Source: CAVSVP01 sp963731125 (GTDB lineage Bacteria; Pseudomonadota; Gammaproteobacteria; Competibacterales; Competibacteraceae). From it: DNA of 64,000 bases. The first letter of the stretch is position 1, and every line of letters begins with the position of its first letter. The stretch is from contig CAVSVP010000005.1 of assembly GCA_963731125.1 (NCBI GenBank), positions 1-64,000 of the forward strand, read 5' to 3'. The notes under the pieces were generated by a model. The model saw only the letters and a list, made by a program, of their open reading frames with translations. It had not been told where the DNA came from and did no database searches. The translations under genes and the position numbers were made by a program. Below are positions 10,674-20,043 of this stretch, one piece after another.

Positions 10674-11987
10674 TTAGGGCGTCGCCGCCTGTTTGGTGGC
10701 GGCGGCTGTTTTCTCCGCACCAACTGGTCTGTCTTCTTCGGCAGTCCCTTGGGTTGCCGGTGTTTGCGCTTCTGTGGCGGGTTTGGCAGTTAAGTCCGCC
10801 TGCGCCGTTGCGGTTAATGAAGCCATTTCAGTGCGTTCGGGATTTACCTTTCCGCCTGGCCGTGCTCGCTGCATACCATTGACGATAACCCACTCACCCG
10901 GTCGCACACCTTTAACAATCACCTGCAGGCCGTTGAGTACCTGACCTGTTTCGATGGAGCGCTTTTCGACGACGTTTTGCTTATTGACTACCAGTAAATA
11001 CTTCCCGCCTTGGTCAACCCCCAGGGCTTGCTCCGCAACCAATAACGCGTTTTCCTGAGTGTCGATGGGTAACCGCATGCGTGCGAACATTCCAGGTAAA
11101 AGAGTAGGTGGATCGCCAGGATTAGGAAACACGCCGCGCAACTGTAGCGTGCCGGTGCCGGTATCCAGGCCGGACTCGGCGAAATCCAGCAGCCCCTCGT
11201 AGGGATAATCCGCTTGATCAGTCAGACCTAAGTACAGCGGCATTTCCGCTTCTTCCACGCTGGATTCCGTGCTGGAATCGAATTCCTTGTCTGCTACCCG
11301 TTCGCGGTATATCTCCAGTACGCGCAGAAGATCGCGCTCATTGATATTGAAGTACGCATAGATAGGGTCGTATTGGGTAATTGTGGATAACAGCGTAGCC
11401 TCCTTATCGCCGACAAGATTGCCCACATCGACCAGGTTTCTGCCCACCCGTCCGCTGATTGGAGCCGTCACCTGAGTGTAGCCCAAATCCAGATCAGCCG
11501 CGGTGACCGCTGCCTGAGCGGCCTCAACCGCGGCTTTGGCAGCGTCCCGGTCGGCTTGCGCCGCCACCACGTCTCGCTCGGTGACGGCTCCCTTTTTGCC
11601 CGCTTCCTGCAGCCTGGCATAATCGCTTTCGGCTTTCATCAACTGGGCTCGGGCGCTCTCGAGCTGAGCCTTAGCGGCTTTAAGTTGCGCCTGGAAAGGT
11701 TTGGGGTCAATCACAAACAACAGGTCGCCAGCTTTGACATGAGTACCCGGGGTAAATTGTATGCTCTCAAGAAAACCCTTGACACGTGCCCGCACGTCGA
11801 CCGATGCGACTGCTGTTGTCGTACCCGTAAACTCTAAGTAATCGGTTACCTCTTGTTGCAGAGGCCGGGCTACGGTCACGGGTGGCGGCGGCGGCTCGAC
11901 ATAGTCGTTTTGCTGACCACAGCCGGCAAGCAAGCTTGTGAGTAGAATAATTGCTAGAAGCAGGGCAAGACGCAGGAGATATGGCAC
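10674..11987 (-). CDS. RND periplasmic adaptor (membrane fusion lipoprotein)
   Basis: This 437-residue protein links an RND pump to an outer-membrane channel. A signal peptide ends in a lipobox (SLLAGC, Cys23), so it is probably lipid-anchored. The lipoyl/barrel-sandwich region (VDVRARVKGFLESIQF, SGRVGRNLVDVGNLVG) flanks a long helical hairpin rich in Ala, Gln and Glu (about 95-165), as in AcrA. The C-terminal 45 residues are a low-complexity Ala/Thr/Glu/Pro tail, longer than usual. It is the first gene of the efflux operon. Confidence 0.93.
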   Translation of the reverse strand: MPYLLRLALLLAIILLTSLLAGCGQQNDYVEPPPPPVTVARPLQQEVTDYLEFTGTTTAVASVDVRARVKGFLESIQFTPGTHVKAGDLLFVIDPKPFQAQLKAAKAQLESARAQLMKAESDYARLQEAGKKGAVTERDVVAAQADRDAAKAAVEAAQAAVTAADLDLGYTQVTAPISGRVGRNLVDVGNLVGDKEATLLSTITQYDPIYAYFNINERDLLRVLEIYRERVADKEFDSSTESSVEEAEMPLYLGLTDQADYPYEGLLDFAESGLDTGTGTLQLRGVFPNPGDPPTLLPGMFARMRLPIDTQENALLVAEQALGVDQGGKYLLVVNKQNVVEKRSIETGQVLNGLQVIVKGVRPGEWVIVNGMQRARPGGKVNPERTEMASLTATAQADLTAKPATEAQTPATQGTAEEDRPVGAEKTAAATKQAATP

Positions 11988-12174
11988 TGTTCACTCTTTA
12001 CTTTTAGAATATCGCAAATTTAAATAGAATAGCCGTTAATCGCTTAAAGTTAAATGTTGATAACGGTGTATAACCAAAGCCCGTTTTATCTTTCCTGGAT
12101 ATCATCGCCGATCGGCGTTATCTTTTACGAAACTCTTTTTCTCGACTTACCCTTGCATATCAAGTGGCATCGTT

Positions 12175-12921
12175 ATGATACAGCGTCACTGGATTTACCC
12201 CGCAGCACTCTGGGGAGTAACTATTTTTCTGCTTGGTTTTCTCACTTCCGCTGTCGCCGTCAATTATGCCAAGCAGCGTGCCCAGATGGTAGAAGAGATT
12301 GAAGCAGACATCCGCTTTACCAGTCCTCAGTTAGGCCAGAAAACCTTAAACGAACGCGTACGGCAGGCCCTTTTAGAGGTGCCCCGCCACGAGTTCGTGC
12401 CGCGCTGGGAGCGTCCCGCCGCTTATATGAACCGCCCGTTACCCATCGGTCACGGGCAGACCATCTCCCAACCCTATATCGTGGCCATCATGACCGATCT
12501 ACTGAACGTAGAGCCGAAGGATGTCGTCTTTGAATTAGGTACGGGATCCGGCTATCAGGCCGCCATCCTGGCCGAGCTGGTCAGTCAGGTTTATACCATG
12601 GAGATTATCGATGAGCTGGGAAAGAAGGCGCGTCGTACCCTCAAGCGGTTGGGGTACGCCAATGTGGAGGTGCGGGTAGGGGACGGTTATTACGGCTGGG
12701 AGAAACATGCGCCTTTTGATGCCATTATCGTGACCGCGGCTGGAGATCATATCCCCCCGCCTCTGGTTCAGCAGCTCAAGCCGGGCGGCCGAATGCTTAT
12801 TCCGGTAGGCGGCAGCTTTCTGACGCAGCAACTGATGCTGGTGCAAAAAGAGATAGATGGCACTATCCGTACACGCAGTATTTTGCCGGTCCGTTTTGTG
12901 CCGATCACCGGCGAGCATTAG
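12175..12921 (+). CDS. pcm: Protein-L-isoaspartate O-methyltransferase with N-terminal membrane anchor
   Basis: This enzyme uses SAM to methylate isoaspartyl residues in damaged proteins, starting their repair. Family motifs are GHGQTISQP (92-100), ELGTGSGYQAA (120-130) and GRMLIPVG near the C-terminus. Unusually, residues 9-31 form a hydrophobic segment ahead of the catalytic domain, so the protein is probably tethered to the membrane or exported, whereas E. coli Pcm is soluble. It is divergent from the efflux operon and upstream of another protein with a methyltransferase-like fold. Confidence 0.92.
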   Translation: MIQRHWIYPAALWGVTIFLLGFLTSAVAVNYAKQRAQMVEEIEADIRFTSPQLGQKTLNERVRQALLEVPRHEFVPRWERPAAYMNRPLPIGHGQTISQPYIVAIMTDLLNVEPKDVVFELGTGSGYQAAILAELVSQVYTMEIIDELGKKARRTLKRLGYANVEVRVGDGYYGWEKHAPFDAIIVTAAGDHIPPPLVQQLKPGGRMLIPVGGSFLTQQLMLVQKEIDGTIRTRSILPVRFVPITGEH

Positions 12922-13079
12922 TCGTTATGCATCCAGCACGGCGTACTCCCCGGAATACGCTGTTATTGTGCCTAATGCCAAGGTTGCCTCTGCAAGGGCT
13001 CACGCTACCCCAGCTTATGCATTCGTTGATTTGGGGAACGGTTTAAGCCGTGCCTGTGACGGTAACCTGCAAGCCCACT

Positions 13080-15512
13080 ATGTCTAATGCTAAAGTAACG
13101 CCTCCCTTCTGGGCCATCGCCTTGCTCTCGGCCACCGCCCTGGCCTATGAAGTGCTGCTGACCCGGCTCTTTTCCATCATTCAATGGCATCATTTCTCCT
13201 ATATGATTATCAGCCTGGCCCTTCTAGGCTATGGGGCCTCCGGCAGTTTTCTTACTCTTCTGGGCGAGCGGGTCCAGGGGCGATTTAGCGGTTTCTTCGT
13301 GGGCAATGCGCTGCTGTTCGCCGTTACCGCTGTGGCCGGTTTTCTGTTCGCCCAACGAGTGCCATTTAATGCGTTAGAAATTGGTTGGGAATTTCGTCAA
13401 CTGGGCTATCTGCTGTTGCAATATTTATTGCTGGCGGTGCCCTTCTTTTGCGTGGCCAATTGTTTTGCTCTGGCCTTTATGATTTACCGGGAACAGATCC
13501 ACCGTATCTATGCCTTTGATCTGGTAGGGGCGGGAGCTGGTGCCCTAAGCGTCATTTTGCTGCTTTTTGCCGTGCCGCCGGCGCTGGCATTGCTGGTCCT
13601 GGGTGCTTTAGGCCTGCTGGCTGCCGCGCTGGGTATGCTGGAAAGTCGCTGGCATCTCCGCGGGCTGGTGATCGTGGTGGTGCTTATCGGCTTGGGCTGG
13701 TGGCTACCAGAACGTTGGACAGCGTTGCAGGTGTCGCCCTATAAAGACCTCAGTCAGGCCCTGCAGGTGGTGGGTGCCGAGCGCGTTGCGCAACGCTCCA
13801 GCCCATTGGGGTTAGTGACTGTTATGCGTAACGAACAGGTGCCATTTCGCTATGCCCCCGGGCTGAGTCTAGCCGCCGGCGCGTTGCCTCCGGAGCAATT
13901 GGGGCTATTTAGCGACGGCAATTCACTGGGTGCCATTACCCGATTTACGGGCGAGCTGAACGAGCTGGCTTATCTGGATTACCTGACTTCGGCTTTGCCC
14001 TATCATCTGCTGGGCAACCCCCATGTCCTGGTGTTGGGAGCGGGCGGCGGTGCCGAGGTGTTGCAAGCTCTGTATCAGGAGGCACAACGGGTAAATGCGG
14101 TGGAGCTGAATCCCCAGGTGGTGGATCTGGTGCGCCATGAATTCGGCGCGTTTGCCGGCGGATTGTTTGATCGGCAGGATGTAGAGATTCACGTGGCGGA
14201 AGCCAGAGGGTTTGTGACCGGCAGCGATGCCCGTTACGATTTGATTCAAGTGGCGCTGCTGGATGCTTTTAGTACCGCTGCGGCGGGGTTATTTGCCCTA
14301 AGCGAAAGTTACCTCTATACCATCGAGGCTTTTGAGCAGTATCTCCGGCATCTAACACCGGGCGGCATGCTGGCCGTTACCCGCTGGATGCGGCTGCCGC
14401 CTCGGGATAGCCTAAAACTGTTCGCTACGGCAGTCATTGCCCTGGAACAGCTGGGTATTCAAGATTCCGGTGCCCAGATTATGCTGATTCGAGGCTGGAA
14501 GACCAGTACTCTGGTAGTAAAAAACGGCCCTTTTACCGAAGAAGAAACGGCAGCGTTACGGATTTTCTGCCGAGCGCGATCTTTCGACGTAGCCTGGTAT
14601 CCGGGAATGCAGGCCGCCGCAGCCAACCGCTTTAATCTGCTGGAACGGCCTTATCTCTACGAGGGAGCCGTGGCCCTGTTAGGGCCGGAGCGGGAGGATT
14701 TTTTAGAGCGTTATAAGTTTAATGTCACTCCCGCCACTGACGATCGGCCTTATTTTTTCCGTTTTTTCAAGTGGCGGGTGCTGCCGGAATTGCTGGCGAT
14801 GCGGGCGCAGAGCGGGCTGGGCCAGCTGGAATGGGGTTATCTGGTGCTGGTGGCAACCCTGCTTCAGGCGCTGCTGGTCGGAGTTGTGTTGATCTTACTG
14901 CCGCTCTGGCTGGGGCGGTGTCGCAAACGCGGTGTCGAGCGGGGCAACCGTGGCAGGGTACTGAGCTATTTCACCGCGATTGGCCTGGGTTTCTTGTTTA
15001 TGGAAATCGCGTTTATCCAAAAGTTTATTCTGTTTCTCAGTCATCCCTTGTATGCGGTGGCGGTAGTGCTGAGTGCTTTTCTGATATTTGCCGGGTTGGG
15101 CAGCGGCTATTGCCGGCGTTTCGCTGACCAGCGGACTGCATTAGGGTGGGCGGTGGCCGGTATTACAATGTTTGCGTTAGGGTATCTACTGGTATTGCCT
15201 GCCGTTTTTGGCTGGGGTCTACCCTGGCCTGATCCGGTGAAAATCGCCTGCGCCGTGGTATTGATTGCACCTCTGGCTTTTTGTATGGGTATGCCGTTTC
15301 CTCTGGGACTGGCGCGAGTCGCACGTGCTACACCAGGATTGGTACCCTGGGCCTGGGCTATCAACGGCTGTGCCTCGGTGGTAAGCGCAGTGCTGGCGAC
15401 TTTGTTGGCAGTGCATATTGGCTTTATCGGGGTCGTGGTGGCGGCAGTCTTGTTGTATTTAGTGGCGGTGCTGGCGGTGCCGCAACCGTTGGTCTCCACT
15501 TTAGCGGCGTAA
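13080..15512 (+). CDS. Polytopic membrane protein with central spermidine-synthase-like domain
   Basis: The product (about 810 residues) has roughly six hydrophobic segments at the N-terminus, a soluble Rossmann domain in the middle (VLVLGAGGGAEVL and AVELNPQVVDLVR around residues 315-345, then LLDAFSTAAAGLFALSE), and a second membrane block after about residue 575. The soluble part resembles spermidine synthase or methyltransferase folds, but the typical spermidine-synthase aspartate signature is not obvious, so no reaction is assigned. The ATG at 13080 is preferred over the GTG at 13050, since the protein-like sequence begins only there. It lies head-to-tail with pcm. Confidence 0.75.
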   Translation: MSNAKVTPPFWAIALLSATALAYEVLLTRLFSIIQWHHFSYMIISLALLGYGASGSFLTLLGERVQGRFSGFFVGNALLFAVTAVAGFLFAQRVPFNALEIGWEFRQLGYLLLQYLLLAVPFFCVANCFALAFMIYREQIHRIYAFDLVGAGAGALSVILLLFAVPPALALLVLGALGLLAAALGMLESRWHLRGLVIVVVLIGLGWWLPERWTALQVSPYKDLSQALQVVGAERVAQRSSPLGLVTVMRNEQVPFRYAPGLSLAAGALPPEQLGLFSDGNSLGAITRFTGELNELAYLDYLTSALPYHLLGNPHVLVLGAGGGAEVLQALYQEAQRVNAVELNPQVVDLVRHEFGAFAGGLFDRQDVEIHVAEARGFVTGSDARYDLIQVALLDAFSTAAAGLFALSESYLYTIEAFEQYLRHLTPGGMLAVTRWMRLPPRDSLKLFATAVIALEQLGIQDSGAQIMLIRGWKTSTLVVKNGPFTEEETAALRIFCRARSFDVAWYPGMQAAAANRFNLLERPYLYEGAVALLGPEREDFLERYKFNVTPATDDRPYFFRFFKWRVLPELLAMRAQSGLGQLEWGYLVLVATLLQALLVGVVLILLPLWLGRCRKRGVERGNRGRVLSYFTAIGLGFLFMEIAFIQKFILFLSHPLYAVAVVLSAFLIFAGLGSGYCRRFADQRTALGWAVAGITMFALGYLLVLPAVFGWGLPWPDPVKIACAVVLIAPLAFCMGMPFPLGLARVARATPGLVPWAWAINGCASVVSAVLATLLAVHIGFIGVVVAAVLLYLVAVLAVPQPLVSTLAA

Positions 15513-15543
15513 TCAATGTCAATGTGGCAAAGCATTGGCTCCG

Positions 15544-16014
15544 TTACAGGTGATGGCTGAACCTTCCCTGCGGCGCATCGGCCAGTAGTTGCCGGAACTG
15601 CTCACTACTGACGCGTATGACTAATTCATGGTCACCGCCTTCAAAGTAGACTTCGGGTTCTTGGGCCAACGCGCTATCCCAGACGGCGGCTATGCCGTAG
15701 GCCGGGCCTAACGCCGGTATGGCGCCCGGCTCGCAGTCCGGGAACAACTCTGCGAGTTCCGCTTCTGTTGCCAGACCCAAGGGTCGCTCAAGTGCTTTGT
15801 GCAAGATACCCAAATCCACATGGTGGGTAGACGGCACGATTACCATCAAGTAGCCATTATCGTCTTCCACCAGCACCGCCTTGGCCAGGCGTTCTCCGGG
15901 AATATGGGCAGCTTCCGCAGTCTCCATGCTGGAGCCGGTGTGCTGATGGAGCACGACTTCATAATTAACGCCGTGACTGCCTAGATAATTTCTCAGTGTC
16001 TCTGCGACTGGCAT
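15544..16014 (-). CDS. YbaK/EbsC-type aminoacyl-tRNA deacylase
   Basis: The 156-residue protein belongs to the YbaK/ProX editing-domain family, which hydrolyses mischarged aminoacyl-tRNAs in trans. ERLAKAVLVEDDNGYLMVIVPSTHHVDL contains the conserved lysine (LAKAVL), and LGPAYGIAAVWD and EVYFEGGDHELVIRV match the later strands. It cannot be told from sequence alone whether Cys-tRNA or Ala-tRNA is the substrate. It converges with the long membrane-protein gene; a large inverted repeat lies about 50 bases ahead of its start. Confidence 0.75.
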   Translation of the reverse strand: MPVAETLRNYLGSHGVNYEVVLHQHTGSSMETAEAAHIPGERLAKAVLVEDDNGYLMVIVPSTHHVDLGILHKALERPLGLATEAELAELFPDCEPGAIPALGPAYGIAAVWDSALAQEPEVYFEGGDHELVIRVSSEQFRQLLADAPQGRFSHHL

Positions 16015-16065
16015 TGCAATTTCTCCTCAAGGACAAAGTTTTTTAGCCATCGAAGTATTGCCTGA

Positions 16066-16171
16066 TATCGATCTGGAAGCTGTTATCAAGACCGTCTGCG
16101 GCATGGATGCCGCAGTCGAGCTTTCCGGGATGTATTAACAGCGTGTCTTGAGAATAGCTTCCAGATTGATA
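16066..16171. repeat. 106-bp inverted-repeat element
   Basis: The 27-bp arms (16066-16092 and 16145-16171) are inverted copies with three mismatches; each contains ATCTGGAAGCT. Inside them sits a perfect 9-bp hairpin with a two-base loop (CTGCGGCAT/ATGCCGCAG, 16096-16115). The architecture suits either a miniature transposable element or a structured leader for the deacylase gene. No target duplication is obvious. Confidence 0.6.
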
Positions 16172-16307
16172 ACAAGCATAGTCGACTGTCGTGACGATTG
16201 TCTTTACCGTTTGGCCATAGCGCTGCCTGGATGGTAGTTTTGGGGGGCGGCTTGTTAGGCAAATTATCCCGTCGCTGGATATACCAAAAAAACCGAGGAC
16301 TGTACCT

Positions 16308-16616
16308 ATGTTAATATCCCTGCGCACGGCAGCCTGTTGTGTCATTGCCTCAATGGTTGCCCCTTCTTTAGCTGGCGCCGCTGTCAATATTGAGCGGGGC
16401 CGACTGTTGTACGAAAATCACTGTACTTCCTGTCATGAAAGCGTGGTGCACATCCGCGACAATCGGCAGGCGAAGTCTCTGGGAGAGGTCTATTGGCAGA
16501 CGACCCGTTGGGCAGTGGAGCGGGAACTGGACTGGCGCTACGAAGAAATCAATGATGTGGCCCGTTATCTCAATACCCGCTTTTATCAGTTCGAGGCGCC
16601 CGTAGAGTGTGAATAA
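16308..16616 (+). CDS. Small exported c-type cytochrome
   Basis: The 102-residue protein has a signal peptide (cleavage near AGA, residue 24) and one haem-attachment motif CTSCH (39-43), so it is a periplasmic monohaem cytochrome c. No clear distal methionine follows; the second half (TRWAVERELDWRYEEINDVARYLNTRFY) has the spacing of short cytochrome-like proteins. It ends 23 bases before the Lon-like gene, and electron partners are not visible in the window. Confidence 0.8.
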   Translation: MLISLRTAACCVIASMVAPSLAGAAVNIERGRLLYENHCTSCHESVVHIRDNRQAKSLGEVYWQTTRWAVERELDWRYEEINDVARYLNTRFYQFEAPVECE

Positions 16617-16639
16617 CCAAATCATCCGGAAGCGAACTC

Positions 16640-19078
16640 ATGACCGTAAAACCCCTGACCGTTGAGGCTCTGTATACCCACTGCAACCCGGAATCTTTGG
16701 CTTTTTCTACGACTGAAGAACTGGAGGACCTTAGCGAGGTGCTAGGCCAGGCTCGCGCCCTGGAGGCGTTGCAGTTCGGGGTCGGTATGAACCGCAAAGG
16801 CTATAATCTTTACGCTATGGGACCGCCAGGCGTCGGTAAGCACGCCATCGTGCGGCGGGCGCTAAGCCGGCGTGCGGTTCAGCAAGCACCGCCCCCGGAC
16901 TGGGTATATATAAACAACCTTGCACAACCCCACCAGCCCTTGGCACTGGAGATGCCCGCAGGCCGCGGTGAAACATTGCGTCGCGATATGGAACAGTTGC
17001 TGGAAGATTTAAAAGATGCCATACCGGCCGCCTTCGATAGCGATGACTACCGTAACCAGGTGCGGCAGATTGAAATGGAATTTAAGCACCGGCATGAAGA
17101 ACAGTTTCGGGAACTGCAGCAAAAAGCCCGCTCGTTGGGCATTGCACTATTGAGCACACCCACGGGTTTTGCGCTGGCTCCCATGAAAGACGGTAAGATG
17201 CTCGGTCCCGACGAATTCGAGAAGCTGCCTGATGCCGACAAAGAACACATCGAACGGGTTGTTGCTAAGCTGCAGGAGGATCTGCAGCAGATCGCCCAGC
17301 AGATGCCTCGCTGGCGCCGGGAGCATCGGGAACGCATTAGAGCTCTGAACCATGAAGTGGCGCTGGCTGCAGTCGGTCATATTATGGACGAGTTGCGTTA
17401 CTCTTATACCGATCTGCCCAAGGTTTATGAGTATCTCGAGGCGGTGCAGCAGGACGTATTAGATAATGTAGATGACTTTCTCGCCAAGGAAGAGGAAGGC
17501 GGTAGACAGCCACTACGCATGATGGGAGAGAGTCCTTCTCTCCGCCGCTATCAGGTGAATGTCCTGGTGAGCCACAAAAATGACGGCGGTGCTCCGATAG
17601 TGTATGAGGATAACCCGACGTTTCAGAATCTGATTGGACGGGTGGAGTATATGTCCCAGTTTGGAACACTGGTCACCGACTTTACGCTGATTAAACCCGG
17701 TGCGCTGCACTGGGCCAACGGTGGCTATCTGCTGGTGGATGTACTGCATCTGTTTAGTCAGCCCTTTGCCTGGGAGGGTCTGAAACGGGCCCTATTTTCC
17801 CAAGAAGTGCGCATTGTGTCTTTGGGAGAAATGTTTAGCCTGTTGAGTACGGTATCCCTGGAGCCGCAGCCTATTCCCCTGAAAATCAAGATTGTGATGC
17901 TGGGTGAACGGTTGTTCTACTTTCTGCTTTATCAACTGGATCCCGATTTTCGAGAACTGTTTAAAGTCGCTGCCGATCTGGAGGAAGAGGTTGAGCGGAG
18001 CGATGAGCATAATCGTGTCTATGCCCGCTTGCTGGCCACTCTGATCCGCAAGGAATCGTTACGGCCTTTTGCGTGTAAAGCCGTGGCCCGGGTGATAGAG
18101 CATAGTGCTCGCTTAGCAGAGGACGCCGAAAAGTTGTCCATCCATATGCAGACGATCACCGATTTATTACAGGAGGCCGATTATTGGGCAGGGCACGATA
18201 ATGGTCAGGCGGTTCAGGCCGAACACGTCCAGCGGGCCATCGAGGCCCAGCGTTACCGCAGCAGTCGCGTCCATGAAAAGCTGATGGAAGCGATTCGCCG
18301 GGATATCATGCTTATCGACACCAGCGGCGCCAAGGTGGGTCAGATTAACGGCCTGTCGGTGTTGGATTTGGGGGATAGCCGCTGGGGACAGCCGGTGCGC
18401 ATTACCGCCACGGTGCGTCTAGGTAGTGGTCAGGTCGTGGATATCGAGCGGGAGGTGGAGCTGGGCGGTGCCATCCACTCTAAGGGCGTGCTGATTCTAT
18501 CCTAATTGCTGGGGTCTCGTTATGCCAGCAAGTATCCTCTGTCCCTGCACGCCAGTCTGGTATTCGAGCAATCTTACGGCAAAGTGGAGGGTGACAGCGC
18601 CTCCCTGGCAGAACTCTGTGCGCTGTTATCAGCACTGGCGGACACGCCTATCCGCCAGTGCTTCGCGGTGACCGGTTCCGTCAATCAGCACGGTCAGGTA
18701 CAGGCTATTGGCGGTGTCAATGAAAAGGTCGAGGGTTTTTTTGACGTGTGCCGGGAGCGCGGTGGTCCTGATGGGCAGGCCGTTATTATTCCGGTCGCGA
18801 ATGTAAAGCATCTGATGCTACGTGAGGAAGTAGTGCAGGCAGTGGCTGAGGAACGCTTTGCCGTTTATGCCGTAAGTACGGTGGACGAAGCGCTGGAACT
18901 GCTTGCCGGTGTGCCCGCCGGCAAGCGGGATGCCCAGGGCGGCTATCCTGAGGGTAGCCTGAACCAGCGAGTGGAGGCGCGCTTGCTCGAGTTTTCGAAA
19001 TTGCGTCAGGCTTTTACTAAGGAGGCAAGTCAGGCATTGGAAGAGACTGGCAAGAATAGTGCCTGCAGTGCCGCCTGA
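16640..19078 (+). pseudogene. Lon-related (LonB-like) ATP-dependent protease split by an in-frame TAA
   Basis: Two open stretches in one frame, 621 and 190 codons, make up a full-length Lon-related protease (812 codons). The first has the Walker A motif GPPGVGKH (61-68), a long coiled insertion and ends GVLILS. A TAA at 18503-18505 follows, and the next codons (LLGSRYASKYPL) continue the family sequence. The second part holds the serine-lysine dyad (Ser in EGDSAS, Lys in GGVNEKVEG). The ATPase and peptidase are therefore separated at one codon. TTG directly after TAA could in theory restart translation, but there is no ribosome site. A nonsense mutation or a sequencing error is likelier than a natural two-subunit enzyme. 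Confidence 0.85.
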
Positions 19079-19080
19079 AG

Positions 19081-19107
19081 GAGGCCTACCGCCGGTGGAT
19101 AGGCCTC
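19081..19107 (+). terminator. Hairpin after the Lon-like gene
   Basis: GAGGCCTA and TAGGCCTC pair across an 11-base loop, immediately after the protease stop codon. There is no U-tract, so it could be a weak terminator or a 3'-end stabilising stem. Confidence 0.35.
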
Positions 19108-19212
19108 GCGAAGACTGACTGGATATACGATTTATTGTAACTTCTCAATAACTGCAGGTAACCGAACAGTCGATAGATTTTAAGCCATTGAAATATATAT
19201 GATCGAAAATCC

Positions 19213-19608
19213 GTGATGCGGCATTTACCTGCACTTAATGAGAAGTTACGATTTATTCACCAACATCCTGCATTGGCAGAACAAATATGGAATACGCTGT
19301 CTATGTCCTCACCGCTTCGATATGCCTATTTTGAACATCCGGACGGAAGCTGGTATCGCCTCTGGATGACACACACTTTTCCCAAGACGGAGCGTGGACA
19401 TCCCTGGCATGTCCATGCCACCTATGACAAAACTGGGACCATGGCGCCTATTACCAACACACGCTGGTACGAGCAACCTTACGGCATTGCAAACTGGGAT
19501 TTTACTAACGAAACCGACGCTGTGAAGGCTTTTCGGGGGCGCGTCGACGAGCGCCTTGCTCATGGTTATACGCTTTGTGAAGGTACCATTCCTGAGGCTG
19601 ATGTGTAG
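19213..19608 (+). CDS. Hypothetical protein, 131 residues
   Basis: I do not recognise a family. The protein is rich in aromatic residues and histidine (SWYRLWMTHTFP, HPWHVHATYDKT, YGIANWDFTNETDAVKAF), with no signal peptide or membrane segment, so it is probably a small soluble protein. GTG at 19213 and ATG at 19216 are both possible starts; neither has a strong ribosome site. Composition resembles neighbouring genes, which favours a real gene. Confidence 0.5.
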   Translation: MMRHLPALNEKLRFIHQHPALAEQIWNTLSMSSPLRYAYFEHPDGSWYRLWMTHTFPKTERGHPWHVHATYDKTGTMAPITNTRWYEQPYGIANWDFTNETDAVKAFRGRVDERLAHGYTLCEGTIPEADV

Positions 19609-19738
19609 CCGGCTACGGTGTTGCGGGATCAGTCCGCCTGGCTGTGCGGTTCTGTTGCATTAGGAGGTCTCGTTAAAGGTCAGAGGATCTCTGCCGACGT
19701 GCAAGATCTTTCCGCCGCAGAAAAGGTCTATCCATTAG

Positions 19739-19870
19739 CCTCCTAAAAACCCGGATGGGATAGCCGTACTGCACGGGAAGGAAATTTACGCAATAAGCCC
19801 GATTAAGCGCTCTGAATTCGGAATGACGTGGGACTACTTGCCAAATATCGGCGATGAAGTCCTAATCTAG
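19739..19870 (+). other. Gap 19,609-20,043 with a 43-codon possible gene-end remnant
   Basis: The gap before the next transposase holds no complete gene. One open stretch without a proper start reads on the plus strand to a TAG at 19870 and includes NPDGIAVLHGKEIYAISPIK and FGMTWDYLPNIGDEVLI. The even, protein-like composition suggests the tail of a deleted gene. I cannot assign it to a family. Confidence 0.3.
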
Positions 19871-20043
19871 GCTGTCCAAAAATAGTTTTTTTGTCGTTAT
19901 TTTCTTTGCCAGGAAATGGCCCTGCCTTCAGAACGATAATCTGGTACCCGCGTGGCATGTCTGGAGTAACCTTGCCAGAAAAGCTGAATAAGACTAGCTA
20001 AGTGAACCATACTCTTGGCAAAACTGGAAAAGAGGCCAGGGGT

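Noticed and set aside
9957..10793. 278-codon plus-strand open frame
   Set aside because: It lies opposite the RND permease N-terminal half; low-complexity His/Gly/Arg composition marks it as an antisense shadow.
12033..12066. CCGTTA/TAACGG as an operator between the efflux operon and pcm
   Set aside because: Only six base pairs separated by 22 bases; likely chance in an AT-rich gap.
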